Under the pieces are notes generated by a model. It worked only from the letters and a program-made list of their open reading frames with translations. It was not told the DNA's origin and did not search any database. Source: a candidate division WOR-3 bacterium (GTDB lineage Bacteria > SDB-A). Taken from it: DNA of 39,389 bases. Location of the stretch: assembly GCA_016926475.1 (NCBI GenBank), contig JAFGON010000050.1, forward strand, positions 1 to 39,389. The letters run 5' to 3'. Both the position numbers and the translations under genes were made by a program. This document shows, piece after piece, positions 23,206 to 30,892 of this stretch (its first letter is position 1; the number at the start of each line of letters is the position of its first letter).

Positions 23206-23598
23206 ATGAAATACCTGAAAACTTACCCTGAAAAGTGTTTGGGCTGTATGCAGTGCATGGACATTTGTTCAGAGACTTTTTTTGGAGAAAAGAACCATTC
23301 CAAGTCGGCTATAAGAGTTACACCAAAAGAAGAAAGTGGTTTCGACATAATTGTATGCAACCAGAAATGCAGGCTTTGTGTTGATGAATGCCCGGTGCAG
23401 GCTCTGACAGTTACCCCTCGAGGGATCGTCATACTGAATAAAAAACTCTGCGTCGGATGTCTGGCTTGTGTTGCGGTTTGTCCTTTACAAGCGATGATGT
23501 GGTTGCCAAGTGTGGAAAATCCATTTAAATGTATAGCTTGCGGTAAATGCGTCGAAGTGTGTCCCGTGGGCGCCCTTGAAATCGTCGAGGAGGAATAA
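23206..23598 (+). CDS. Polyferredoxin with four [4Fe-4S] motifs, electron partner of the aldehyde oxidoreductase
   Basis: This 130-residue protein has 16 cysteines in four motifs: CLGCMQCMDIC, CNQKCRLCVDECP, CVGCLACVAVCP and CIACGKCVEVCP. That gives four cubane clusters. The second motif has a CX3CX2CX3C spacing, unlike the CX2CX2CX3C of the others. Small multi-cluster ferredoxins next to aldehyde ferredoxin oxidoreductases serve as the electron-transfer subunit (YdhY/AorB-like). The stop TAA abuts the ATG of the oxidoreductase, and the shared GAGGAGG lies at its end, so equimolar production and complex formation are likely. No signal peptide: cytoplasmic. Confidence 0.9.
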   Translation: MKYLKTYPEKCLGCMQCMDICSETFFGEKNHSKSAIRVTPKEESGFDIIVCNQKCRLCVDECPVQALTVTPRGIVILNKKLCVGCLACVAVCPLQAMMWLPSVENPFKCIACGKCVEVCPVGALEIVEEE

Positions 23599-25758
23599 AT
23601 GTCAGACCTTGAAAAAATATTATCGGCACACAGACAACTCGCCGAGTTCATCTACGAGTTGAAACCCGTCCAGAGAGGATACAACGACAGGACTCTGTAT
23701 GTGAATCTTTCGGACAACACCATAAAAATCAAGCAGGTCACCAGTGAGATGAAGGAAAAATTCACGGGGGGGAGGGGTTACGACCTCAGACTTTTATGGG
23801 ATGCCGTCAACGAGAACACTAAGTGGAATTCCCCCGAAAATGAAATAGTAATTGCCGCGGGACCCATTGGAGGCAACACCAATTACGCCGGCTCTGGCAA
23901 ATCCATAGTTGTGACAGTTTCTCCTTCGACAGGGATACCAATTGATTCCAACGTTGGAGGTTATTTTGGACCCTACCTTAAATTTTCCGGTTTTGACGCC
24001 ATAGAAATTCAGGGAAAGGCCGAGAATGAAGTGATTGTTTTTATAGACGGTGACGAAGGCTCTGTTAGAATAATCGAAGCCCCGGAAGAAGCTGTTGACA
24101 GCCACATTCTCGGAGAACAGATAGTCGAAATGTTTTCAAAGAGCGAAGAAGATAAAATTCACATCAGCTCGGTCTCCGCGGGAACGGGATCGGAGCATTC
24201 CTACATCGGATGCCTGAACTTTTCCCTATACGACAAAAGGAGAAAAGGGGTCAGATTCAAACAAGCCGGAAGGGGAGGGACAGGAACTGTATTCCGGGAC
24301 AAAAAAATTAAAGCCCTGATCGTGAGGTTTTCAAAACTTTCTTCTTCTTCAAACAACCCTGCCGATATCTCTAAGCTACAAAGAGTCGGGCTTAAACTTC
24401 ACAACGAAATAATCCAAAGAGACGAACTCGACTGCAACATGAGAAAAGTGGGTACCGCTCACCTGGCGGAAATAATGAACGACTACGACCTTCTTCCGAC
24501 TATGAACTACAAATTCGGAAGTCACGAGAAAGCGAGAAATCTCGCTTCCGACCTTTTGTACGAAAAATTTCTTTCCAAAGGTAAGCCAGACGGTTGCTGG
24601 TACGGATGCACTTTGGCGTGCGCCAAAGTAGTAGAAAATTTTAAACTAACTACAGGACCTTACAAAGGCAGCAAAGTTCTGGTGGATGGACCGGAATACG
24701 AAACTGTAGCGGGTTGCGGTTCAAACCTAGGAATCTTCGACATGAGGGATGTTCTTGAAATCAATTTTTACTGTGATTCGTACGGTCTTGACACTATTTC
24801 ATTCGGCACAATGACAGCATTTATAATGGAATGCTGGGAAAAGGGTATCCTCGACCTGGAGAAAACGGGCGGACTTGATTTTACTTGGGGAAAAGCAGGG
24901 TCTGTCCTTGAACTTCTGCATTTGATCTCTCGGGGCGAGGGATTCGGGCTTATCGCAGGAAAAGGCATAAGGAGAATGAAAGAGTATTTCGAGAAAGAGT
25001 TCGGAGGGGACAGGAAACTGATGGACGATATCGGAATGGAGGCGAAGGGGCTGGAATACTCGGAATATGTCACAAAAGAATCATTGGCTATGCAGGGCGG
25101 GTACGGGCTTGCCAACAAGGGTCCGCAGCACGACGAAGCTTGGCTGATTTTCATGGATATGGTCCAGAATTTGATCCCTACATTCGAAGACAAAGCTGAA
25201 GCGCTGCATTATTTTCCCATGTTCAGAACATGGTTCGGAATCCAGGGGCTTTGCAAACTACCCTGGAATGACATCACACCCGCGGACAACGCAAGGACAG
25301 ACGAACCGGCGAAAGTTCCGGAACATGTTCAGAATTACGTCGATATTTTCAACGCCATTACTGGAAACGGCATAGACAAAGAAGGATTGATACTACAGTC
25401 TGAGAGGGTTTATAACTTTCAGAGAGTTTTCAACCTTCGGCTTGGACACGGAAAGAGAGCTGACGACTGGATCCCATACAGGTCCGTAGGTCCTGTCACC
25501 GCAGAGGAATACGAATCAAGACAGGAAAGATACGACAGGCAACTAGAAGAAAAGGCGGGGGTAGACCCAAAAAAGTTGAACACTGAAGAAAAGGTGAAAA
25601 GACTTAGGGAATTCAGGGAAGACCAGTATCAAAAGCTTATCGACGCCGTCTATGAGAGAAGAGGTTGGACAAAAGAGGGCATTCCGACAATTGAACATCT
25701 TAAAAAAATCGGTATGGACTTGCCTGAAGTCGTCGAGATAGTTAAAAAACACTTATGA
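23599..25758 (+). CDS. Aldehyde ferredoxin oxidoreductase-family tungsto/molybdoenzyme
   Basis: This 719-residue protein has the full AOR architecture. The N-terminal domain binds the bis-pterin cofactor (FTGGRGYDLRLLWD, AAGPIGGNTNYAGSGKSIVVTVSPSTG, GYFGPYLKFSGFDAIEIQGKA). Domains 2 and 3 follow. Cluster ligands are probably C333, C337 and C341 (GCWYGCTLACAK) and C552 (GLCKLPWND). The C-terminus ERRGWTKEGIPTIEHLKKIGMDLPEV is the usual family end. Such enzymes oxidise aldehydes to acids, or reduce acids with low-potential ferredoxin, in the cytoplasm of anaerobes. Substrate and metal (W or Mo) cannot be told. The length exceeds archaeal AOR (about 605), matching bacterial YdhV/BamB-type members. 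Confidence 0.92.
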   Translation: MSDLEKILSAHRQLAEFIYELKPVQRGYNDRTLYVNLSDNTIKIKQVTSEMKEKFTGGRGYDLRLLWDAVNENTKWNSPENEIVIAAGPIGGNTNYAGSGKSIVVTVSPSTGIPIDSNVGGYFGPYLKFSGFDAIEIQGKAENEVIVFIDGDEGSVRIIEAPEEAVDSHILGEQIVEMFSKSEEDKIHISSVSAGTGSEHSYIGCLNFSLYDKRRKGVRFKQAGRGGTGTVFRDKKIKALIVRFSKLSSSSNNPADISKLQRVGLKLHNEIIQRDELDCNMRKVGTAHLAEIMNDYDLLPTMNYKFGSHEKARNLASDLLYEKFLSKGKPDGCWYGCTLACAKVVENFKLTTGPYKGSKVLVDGPEYETVAGCGSNLGIFDMRDVLEINFYCDSYGLDTISFGTMTAFIMECWEKGILDLEKTGGLDFTWGKAGSVLELLHLISRGEGFGLIAGKGIRRMKEYFEKEFGGDRKLMDDIGMEAKGLEYSEYVTKESLAMQGGYGLANKGPQHDEAWLIFMDMVQNLIPTFEDKAEALHYFPMFRTWFGIQGLCKLPWNDITPADNARTDEPAKVPEHVQNYVDIFNAITGNGIDKEGLILQSERVYNFQRVFNLRLGHGKRADDWIPYRSVGPVTAEEYESRQERYDRQLEEKAGVDPKKLNTEEKVKRLREFREDQYQKLIDAVYERRGWTKEGIPTIEHLKKIGMDLPEVVEIVKKHL

Positions 25759-25776
25759 TTTAAGGGAGATCCGGAA

Positions 25777-26055
25777 ATGATTAAGGTAAATGAATATTTT
25801 GAGGGTATGGTCAAGAGTCTTGGACCGGAAACTCAGGAAAAAAAATTTACGCTGGGTGTTATAATGCCCGGCAGTTATGAATTCACAACTGGCGTCAAAG
25901 AGCTGATGGAAATTGTCCAGGGTTCTCTCGAAATCCACTTTGAAGGACATCCTGCGAAAGAATACCCGAAAGGACAGAATTTCACGGTCCCTGAGAACAC
26001 CAAATTCACCGTCAAGGCGGAAAAGCCCACCGCTTACATCTGTTATTACGGGTAG
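25777..26055 (+). CDS. ppnP: Pyrimidine/purine nucleoside phosphorylase (PpnP, YaiE family)
   Basis: This is a 92-residue single cupin of the usual size. It aligns from memory with E. coli PpnP: VNEYFEGMVKSLG at the start, LGVIMPGSYEFTTGVKELMEIVQGSLEI in the middle, GQNFTVPENTKFTVKAEKPTAYICYYG at the end. PpnP splits diverse nucleosides with phosphate to give free base and ribose-1-phosphate. GGGAG lies ahead of the ATG, 18 bases after the oxidoreductase stop, so it is in the same operon. A link to aldehyde oxidation is not obvious; it may simply be co-regulated. Confidence 0.9.
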   Translation: MIKVNEYFEGMVKSLGPETQEKKFTLGVIMPGSYEFTTGVKELMEIVQGSLEIHFEGHPAKEYPKGQNFTVPENTKFTVKAEKPTAYICYYG

Positions 26056-26073
26056 ATCAGCCGGTGTAAAAAA

Positions 26074-26664
26074 GTGCGCCGTCCGTATGGTTCTTTAGAA
26101 AAGATACTTCGTAGGCGCAAGGTCGGTATAGCAGGCTGTGGCGGGTTAGGGTCCAATTGCGCCGTATCGTTAGCGAGAGCCGGAATAGGTGGTCTTTTAC
26201 TCGTCGATTTCGATTTCGTGACGGAATCCAACCTCGACAGGCAGTATTATTTCATAAATCAAGTCGGAAAGAAAAAAGTTGAAGCCCTCCAAGAAAATAT
26301 CCTTGGAGTTGACCCTGAGGTGAAAGTCGAAACTTTTTTCGGCAGAATCCGGGAAGACAACGTGAAAGAGCTTTTCGGGGATTGCGGTTTGATTGTGGAA
26401 GCTCTTGATGTCGCCCAAGAAAAAGCTTTTTTCATACAGAAAGTTTCCGAATGTTTTCCGAGAAAACCCATTGTTTCCGGTTCCGGAATCGCAGGATACG
26501 GGAGTAATAACAGAATAAAGACGAGAAGGTTCGGAAATTTGTGGGTTTGCGGAGACGGCGAAACAGAAGTTTCAAAACAGAACCCGCCGCTTTCGCCTAA
26601 AGTCACCGCCATAGCGAACTTGCAGGCGAATCAAATTCTGGAGATAATCCTGAAGAATCGCTAG
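26074..26664 (+). CDS. thiF: ThiF-family (family 2) sulfur carrier adenylyltransferase
   Basis: This 196-residue E1-like enzyme has GIAGCGGLGSNCAVSLARAGIG (ATP-binding GxGGxG at 21-26), LLVDFDFVTESNLDRQYYFINQVG and KKKVEALQENILGVDP. It ends KTRRFGNLWVCGDGETEVS and ANLQANQILEIIL. The SNLxRQ and GDGETE motifs and the small size fit the 'ThiF family 2' of anaerobes, which lacks the MoeB zinc Cys pairs. It would adenylate the C-terminal glycine of the ThiS-like protein encoded directly after it. The start is a GTG at 26074 with a poor ribosome binding site, 18 bases after ppnP. The target may be thiazole synthesis, although thiG/thiH are not in the window. Confidence 0.88.
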   Translation: MRRPYGSLEKILRRRKVGIAGCGGLGSNCAVSLARAGIGGLLLVDFDFVTESNLDRQYYFINQVGKKKVEALQENILGVDPEVKVETFFGRIREDNVKELFGDCGLIVEALDVAQEKAFFIQKVSECFPRKPIVSGSGIAGYGSNNRIKTRRFGNLWVCGDGETEVSKQNPPLSPKVTAIANLQANQILEIILKNR

Positions 26665-26868
26665 ATGAATATAAAACTAAACAAGAAAGATTTTATAGTA
26701 GAACGGGATGAGTTGAGCTTGTCAGAATTGCTCAAAATCGTAGCGCCGAGGCACCCCATAGCAGCGGTAAGAATAAACGGCAAATTCGTAAAAAAAGAAA
26801 ACTATCCCTGCTCTTTCTTAAACGAAAATGACCGTGTCGTTATCGTATATATGCTCGGCGGCGGGTGA
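26665..26868 (+). CDS. thiS: ThiS/MoaD-like sulfur carrier protein
   Basis: This 67-residue ubiquitin-fold protein ends in GGG, the thiocarboxylate-forming tail. The pattern SLSELLKIVAPRHPIAAVRINGKFVKKENYP and NENDRVVIVYMLGGG fits the ThiS family (usually V..NG..V......L...D.V.I....GG). Its ATG follows the thiF stop with no gap. The carrier delivers sulfur to thiazole synthase or, if MoaD-like, to the molybdo/tungstopterin of the neighbouring oxidoreductase; the ThiF type favours thiamine. The final Gly-Gly-Gly is one glycine longer than the usual GG. Confidence 0.85.
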   Translation: MNIKLNKKDFIVERDELSLSELLKIVAPRHPIAAVRINGKFVKKENYPCSFLNENDRVVIVYMLGGG

Positions 26869-26995
26869 CGTCATCTAAAAAATCCTCCCTTTAAAAACTA
26901 TACAAAGAGCTACCTGGAAAAATTCCATTTTGAGCACTGGAATAAAAGTTTTGACTCTGGGGTAAATAAGGTAGAAAACAAACAGGAGGTGAAAG

Positions 26996-27634
26996 ATGAG
27001 GAAATTCGACACCGGAGGCTCTCTTAAAACAGGCATAATCCTCGCTTTGCTTTTCCATTTAGTGGCTTTTATCTCTTTGCCGGAACCTTCTATACCGGTT
27101 TATAAACCTTCGGAAATAGACCAGAGGGAGACCCGGCAGATGGACGTCAAGGTAAACATTGATTTCAGGACAATAGAAGAAGTGGTGAAACTGATAGAGG
27201 ATCGTCAAATTGTCGAAATACCAAATCAAAACGGCGGAGAGATAATAATTTCAGAAACAGGAGACAGCCTTTTGGGCAACATAAGCGATTCGGTTTTTCT
27301 CATAGACACTGTTTCGTTGATTTCTGAAGATTCTTTTGAGTCGGTTTCAGAATACGCCATGTCCTATGAAATACCTCCGAGACCCATAAAACTTCAAGAG
27401 CCAGATTATCCTCCTTCAGCTTTGAACGCCGGAATTGAAGGTACGGTGGTTTTAATGCTCTGGGTTGATCTCGACGGAAAAGTGACGAAAGCGGAAGTTC
27501 TAAACTCGACAAACCCTCTTTTCGATCAGAACGCGATAGAAGCCGGTATGGGTTGTCTTTTCGACCCGGCGGAAAGCGCCGGGAGGCCCGTAAGGGTTAA
27601 AATAGTCTTCCCTGTAAACTTCAGGCTCGATTGA
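26996..27634 (+). CDS. TonB-family energy transducer protein
   Basis: This 212-residue protein has an N-terminal membrane anchor at about 10-30 (TGIILALLFHLVAFISLP), a periplasmic spacer of about 95 residues rich in Glu, Ile and Ser (without the Pro-Lys repeats of enteric TonB), and a TonB C-terminal domain at about 130-212: LQEPDYPPSALNAGIEGTVVL, MLWVDLDGKVTKAEVLNST, and FDQNAIEAGMGCLFDPA, ending VRVKIVFPVNFRL. It would pass proton-motive force to outer-membrane receptors, or act as a structural TonB-like protein. No exbB or exbD lies next to it. AGGAGG precedes the ATG, and a clear terminator follows the stop, so it is a single-gene unit. Confidence 0.85.
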   Translation: MRKFDTGGSLKTGIILALLFHLVAFISLPEPSIPVYKPSEIDQRETRQMDVKVNIDFRTIEEVVKLIEDRQIVEIPNQNGGEIIISETGDSLLGNISDSVFLIDTVSLISEDSFESVSEYAMSYEIPPRPIKLQEPDYPPSALNAGIEGTVVLMLWVDLDGKVTKAEVLNSTNPLFDQNAIEAGMGCLFDPAESAGRPVRVKIVFPVNFRLD

Positions 27635-27643
27635 AGGTATGTA

Positions 27644-27673
27644 AAAGCGGCGCTTGTTCAAAAACGCCGCTTT
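27644..27673 (+). terminator. Rho-independent terminator after the TonB-family gene
   Basis: AAAGCGGCG (27644-27652) and CGCCGCTTT (27665-27673) form a perfect nine-pair stem with a 12-base loop, followed by ATTTTG. It lies ten bases after the tonB stop. This is the clearest terminator in the window. Confidence 0.85.
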
Positions 27674-27689
27674 ATTTTGAAAAGAACTG

Positions 27690-27719
27690 TTGACATTTCA
27701 TCCTATTGATATCAAAAAT
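27690..27719 (+). promoter_or_regulatory. Candidate promoter of the mfd-parvulin operon
   Basis: A perfect TTGACA (27690-27695) lies just after the terminator; 18 bases later is AAAAAT (27714-27719), a weak -10. The leader to ATG 27743 would be short. The -35 is the stronger part of the evidence. Confidence 0.35.
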
Positions 27720-27742
27720 TCATTTCACCAAAGCAGAAAATC

Positions 27743-30700
27743 ATGAACGGGGAAATATTTAAGAAAATTGCCGAAGAATTGGGGAAAAGCACTTCGAACC
27801 GAATTTCGAGATCGAGCGCATCTGAACTGGCTTTGTATATTTCGAGTCTTTTCTATTGCCGGGAAAAAAGTGTTCTCGTTGTTCTCGATGATGAAAAGGA
27901 AGTCGAAAAGGTATTTTCTGATGTTTTTGTGATAACTGGTGTTATACCTGAAATTTTCTCTAAATGGGACAAGTCGATTCCCGGAGAGTTTTCTCCGTCG
28001 CCTGACATCGTCGGAAGAAGGCTGAATTTTATCTCGGGAATCGGCACCGGGAAGAGGAGCATCTATCTGACCGACACCAAATCTTTCAAAGAAAAGGTGC
28101 CTTCTCCTGAAAGAATTCAGGCTTTTTCAACGGTATTGAATGCAGGGCAGAAAATCCAAACAGAGAAATTCTCGAGATTCTTGATCAGTTCAGGGTACAC
28201 TTTGGAGACAAACACTATTAACCCCGGAGAGTATTCGATAAGAGGTGGAATAATAGACGTGTTCTCACCAGCGGAAAGCTTTCCTGCGAGAATCGAATTG
28301 TTCGGAGAAGACGTCGAAGATATAAGGATTTACGAACCTTCAAAAGGAAAAAGCATCAAAAGCGTCGAAGAATACAGGGTGTTTCCTGCCAGGGAAATAA
28401 TGCTTTTCGAAGATGAAATTGAAAAGCTGAAAGCCGAGTATCCAGAATATCCGGATGCATTTATTTTTGGCGGCGAGACAATTGCCTCGAGTTTAAGAAA
28501 ACACGATGTCCCCCTAAAAGATTTAAAATTTGACGGTCTGGTTTTAACCGAGTCTGAAAGTGAAAATTCTTCAGCGTCGATCGATTGGGGAACAGGTTTT
28601 GCCTCTTTTCTTGATTTAGGCATAGATAAAATTGAAAGCAAATCAATAGAAAGCGAATACGAAGATTTTCGAATGTTTTTTTTCGTGAGATCCCAATCTC
28701 TATCTAAAGCGTTGAAAAAATATTATCCAGAGGCTGATTTCATCGGTAAACCATTAAGTTCCGGTTTTGCATTAAATATCGCGAAAGCGCTTTTTATAAC
28801 TGAAAAAGAACTCTTCGGGCACGAACCGAGGCTGATAGGTAAAAACGAAAGGGAGAAGTTCTTTTTAAAGGAGGAAATTGAATTTTTACCTTTGGGAAGT
28901 TATGTTGTCCACGAAGAATCCGGAATAGCCAAGTATAGAGGGATAAAAACAATAGAAAACGCGGGACAAAACACAGAGTATCTAATACTTGAATACGCTG
29001 ACGAAGCTTTTTTGTATTTACCTGTCCACAAGCTACACCTTGTAACCCGTTACATTGGACCAAAAGATAGCTCTGAACCTAAATTGAGCAATTTGGGCTC
29101 TTCAAGATGGCTTGAAAAAAAGCGACGGGCAAAAAAACAGATCTGGGACATGACAATTGAGCTGGCTCAGCATTACGCCGTGAGAAAAGCTTCAAAAGCC
29201 CCTTCCGTTGAAATCGACGACGAATTACGTCAATCACTTTCTCAGACTTTTGAGTTCGAGGAGACTCCTGACCAGCTTAAAGCCATAAATGACGTGTACA
29301 CTGATCTTTCAAGCTCAAAACCAATGGATCGGCTGATCTGCGGAGAAGTTGGTTTTGGGAAAACCGAGGTGGCTATCAGGGCTGCTATGAAGTCAGCCAA
29401 CAGCGGGTTTCAAACGGCTGTTCTGGTGCCTACAACGGTTTTATGCCAGCAACACTTAGAAGTATTCAGGAGAAGGCTTGAAGATTATCCTCTAAAAATC
29501 GAAATGCTGAGCAGGTTTGTCAGCAGGGAAGGTGCGAAAAAGGTATTGGAAAATGTCGCTCTTGGAAAGACGGACATAGTTGTCGGGACGCACAGACTTT
29601 TGTCGAAAGATGTTGTTTTCAAGAATTTGGGACTTTTGGTGGTGGATGAAGAACACAAATTCGGTGTTAAGCAGAAAGAGAAGTTGAGAAAAATCAAAAA
29701 AAATGTCAACACCCTCATGATGAGTGCGACTCCGATACCGAGAACTCTTCACATGTCTCTCTGGAACCTGATGGATGTCAGTCAGATCAACACACCCCCT
29801 CCCGGCAGAATGCCTATAGAAACTTCGATAATTCCGTTTTCCGAAAAAGTCATAAAAGACGCGGTTTATTTCGAAGTGGAAAGAGGTGGGCAGGTGTTTT
29901 TTCTACACAACAGAATCGACAGCCTGCAAGCAGTGGAGGTCTACTTGAAAAAAATCTTTCCGGACGTGACCATGAAAAGTTGTCACGGGAGGATGTCGAG
30001 CGCTCAAATAGAAAAGATAATGATTGAATTCTACGACCACGAGTTCGACATGTTGATATCGACGACAATAATTGAATCTGGTCTGGACATAAAAAACGCC
30101 AACACTTTAATTGTCGACAGGGCGGACACGTTAGGATTAGCTCAGCTTCACCAGATAAGGGGAAGAATAGGAAGAAGCGATGTCCGTGCTTATTGTTATT
30201 TTATGATACCGAGAAAAGGGCCGAAAACTGACAGCGGAAGGGAGAGGTTGAAGGCGATACGATCTTACGCCAGACTCGGCGCCGGTTACCAGCTTGCACT
30301 TCACGACATGAAAATAAGAGGCGTGGGAAATCTTCTTGGTAAAGAACAGTCGGGGTACGATTTTGATATCGGATACGAACTTTACATGAAATATCTCGAA
30401 GAAGCTGTCGAAAAAGTCAGAGCTGAAAAAGGTCATGAAAAAGAGATAACACACGAAATATGGGCCGATTTTCCGTATTACATTCCGCCGGAATACGTCA
30501 AAGACGTCAACGAGCGTGTATACCTTTACAGGAAAATCGCGGCGGCAGACCTATCTGGACTCGACGAAATAAAATCCGAAGTCAGAGACAAATTCGGCCC
30601 GCTTCCGGATTCAGCAAAGATTTTTTTTGAAATCTCAACACTCTACAGGTTGCTGAAAAACACCTTGATAACATCTCTCGCACTCGCAGAATCGGTAAAA

Positions 30701-30892
30701 ATTCAATTTGCAAAGGACCCTGAAAGGTGGTATATTGAAAAACTTGTTTTTAACTTGCCTAAAGATTGGCGTCCTCATTTCAGAAGAGACGATGAAAGAG
30801 AATTACTCGTCGAAATAAAAGGATGGAATCGGAATTTAAAATCTTTGCGCAGATTGCTTGAAGCATTGAATATGGACGGTGAAAATTTATGA
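27743..30892 (+). CDS. mfd: Transcription-repair coupling factor Mfd
   Basis: This 1049-residue protein is slightly shorter than the E. coli form (1148). Mfd frees RNA polymerase stalled at DNA lesions and recruits UvrA. The UvrB-like N-terminal module (about 1-230) includes GEYSIRGGIIDVFSP. The polymerase-interaction domain starts at LPLGSYVVHEESGIAKYRGI near 390. The SF2 translocase follows: ICGEVGFGKTEVAIRAA (Walker A, K540), VVDEEHKFGVKQKEKL (DEEH box), MSATPIPRTLHMSLW, STTIIESGLDIKNANTLIVDRAD, and GQLHQIRGRIGRS-like QLHQIRGRIGRS. The C-terminal TRCF domain ends the protein. The start ATG has no strong ribosome binding site. Its stop overlaps the next gene by four bases. Confidence 0.96.
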   Translation: MNGEIFKKIAEELGKSTSNRISRSSASELALYISSLFYCREKSVLVVLDDEKEVEKVFSDVFVITGVIPEIFSKWDKSIPGEFSPSPDIVGRRLNFISGIGTGKRSIYLTDTKSFKEKVPSPERIQAFSTVLNAGQKIQTEKFSRFLISSGYTLETNTINPGEYSIRGGIIDVFSPAESFPARIELFGEDVEDIRIYEPSKGKSIKSVEEYRVFPAREIMLFEDEIEKLKAEYPEYPDAFIFGGETIASSLRKHDVPLKDLKFDGLVLTESESENSSASIDWGTGFASFLDLGIDKIESKSIESEYEDFRMFFFVRSQSLSKALKKYYPEADFIGKPLSSGFALNIAKALFITEKELFGHEPRLIGKNEREKFFLKEEIEFLPLGSYVVHEESGIAKYRGIKTIENAGQNTEYLILEYADEAFLYLPVHKLHLVTRYIGPKDSSEPKLSNLGSSRWLEKKRRAKKQIWDMTIELAQHYAVRKASKAPSVEIDDELRQSLSQTFEFEETPDQLKAINDVYTDLSSSKPMDRLICGEVGFGKTEVAIRAAMKSANSGFQTAVLVPTTVLCQQHLEVFRRRLEDYPLKIEMLSRFVSREGAKKVLENVALGKTDIVVGTHRLLSKDVVFKNLGLLVVDEEHKFGVKQKEKLRKIKKNVNTLMMSATPIPRTLHMSLWNLMDVSQINTPPPGRMPIETSIIPFSEKVIKDAVYFEVERGGQVFFLHNRIDSLQAVEVYLKKIFPDVTMKSCHGRMSSAQIEKIMIEFYDHEFDMLISTTIIESGLDIKNANTLIVDRADTLGLAQLHQIRGRIGRSDVRAYCYFMIPRKGPKTDSGRERLKAIRSYARLGAGYQLALHDMKIRGVGNLLGKEQSGYDFDIGYELYMKYLEEAVEKVRAEKGHEKEITHEIWADFPYYIPPEYVKDVNERVYLYRKIAAADLSGLDEIKSEVRDKFGPLPDSAKIFFEISTLYRLLKNTLITSLALAESVKIQFAKDPERWYIEKLVFNLPKDWRPHFRRDDERELLVEIKGWNRNLKSLRRLLEALNMDGENL

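Noticed and set aside
28794-30454. Several minus-strand ORFs of 72-105 codons inside mfd
   Set aside because: All are antisense to a conserved essential-type gene and lack ribosome binding sites or domains.
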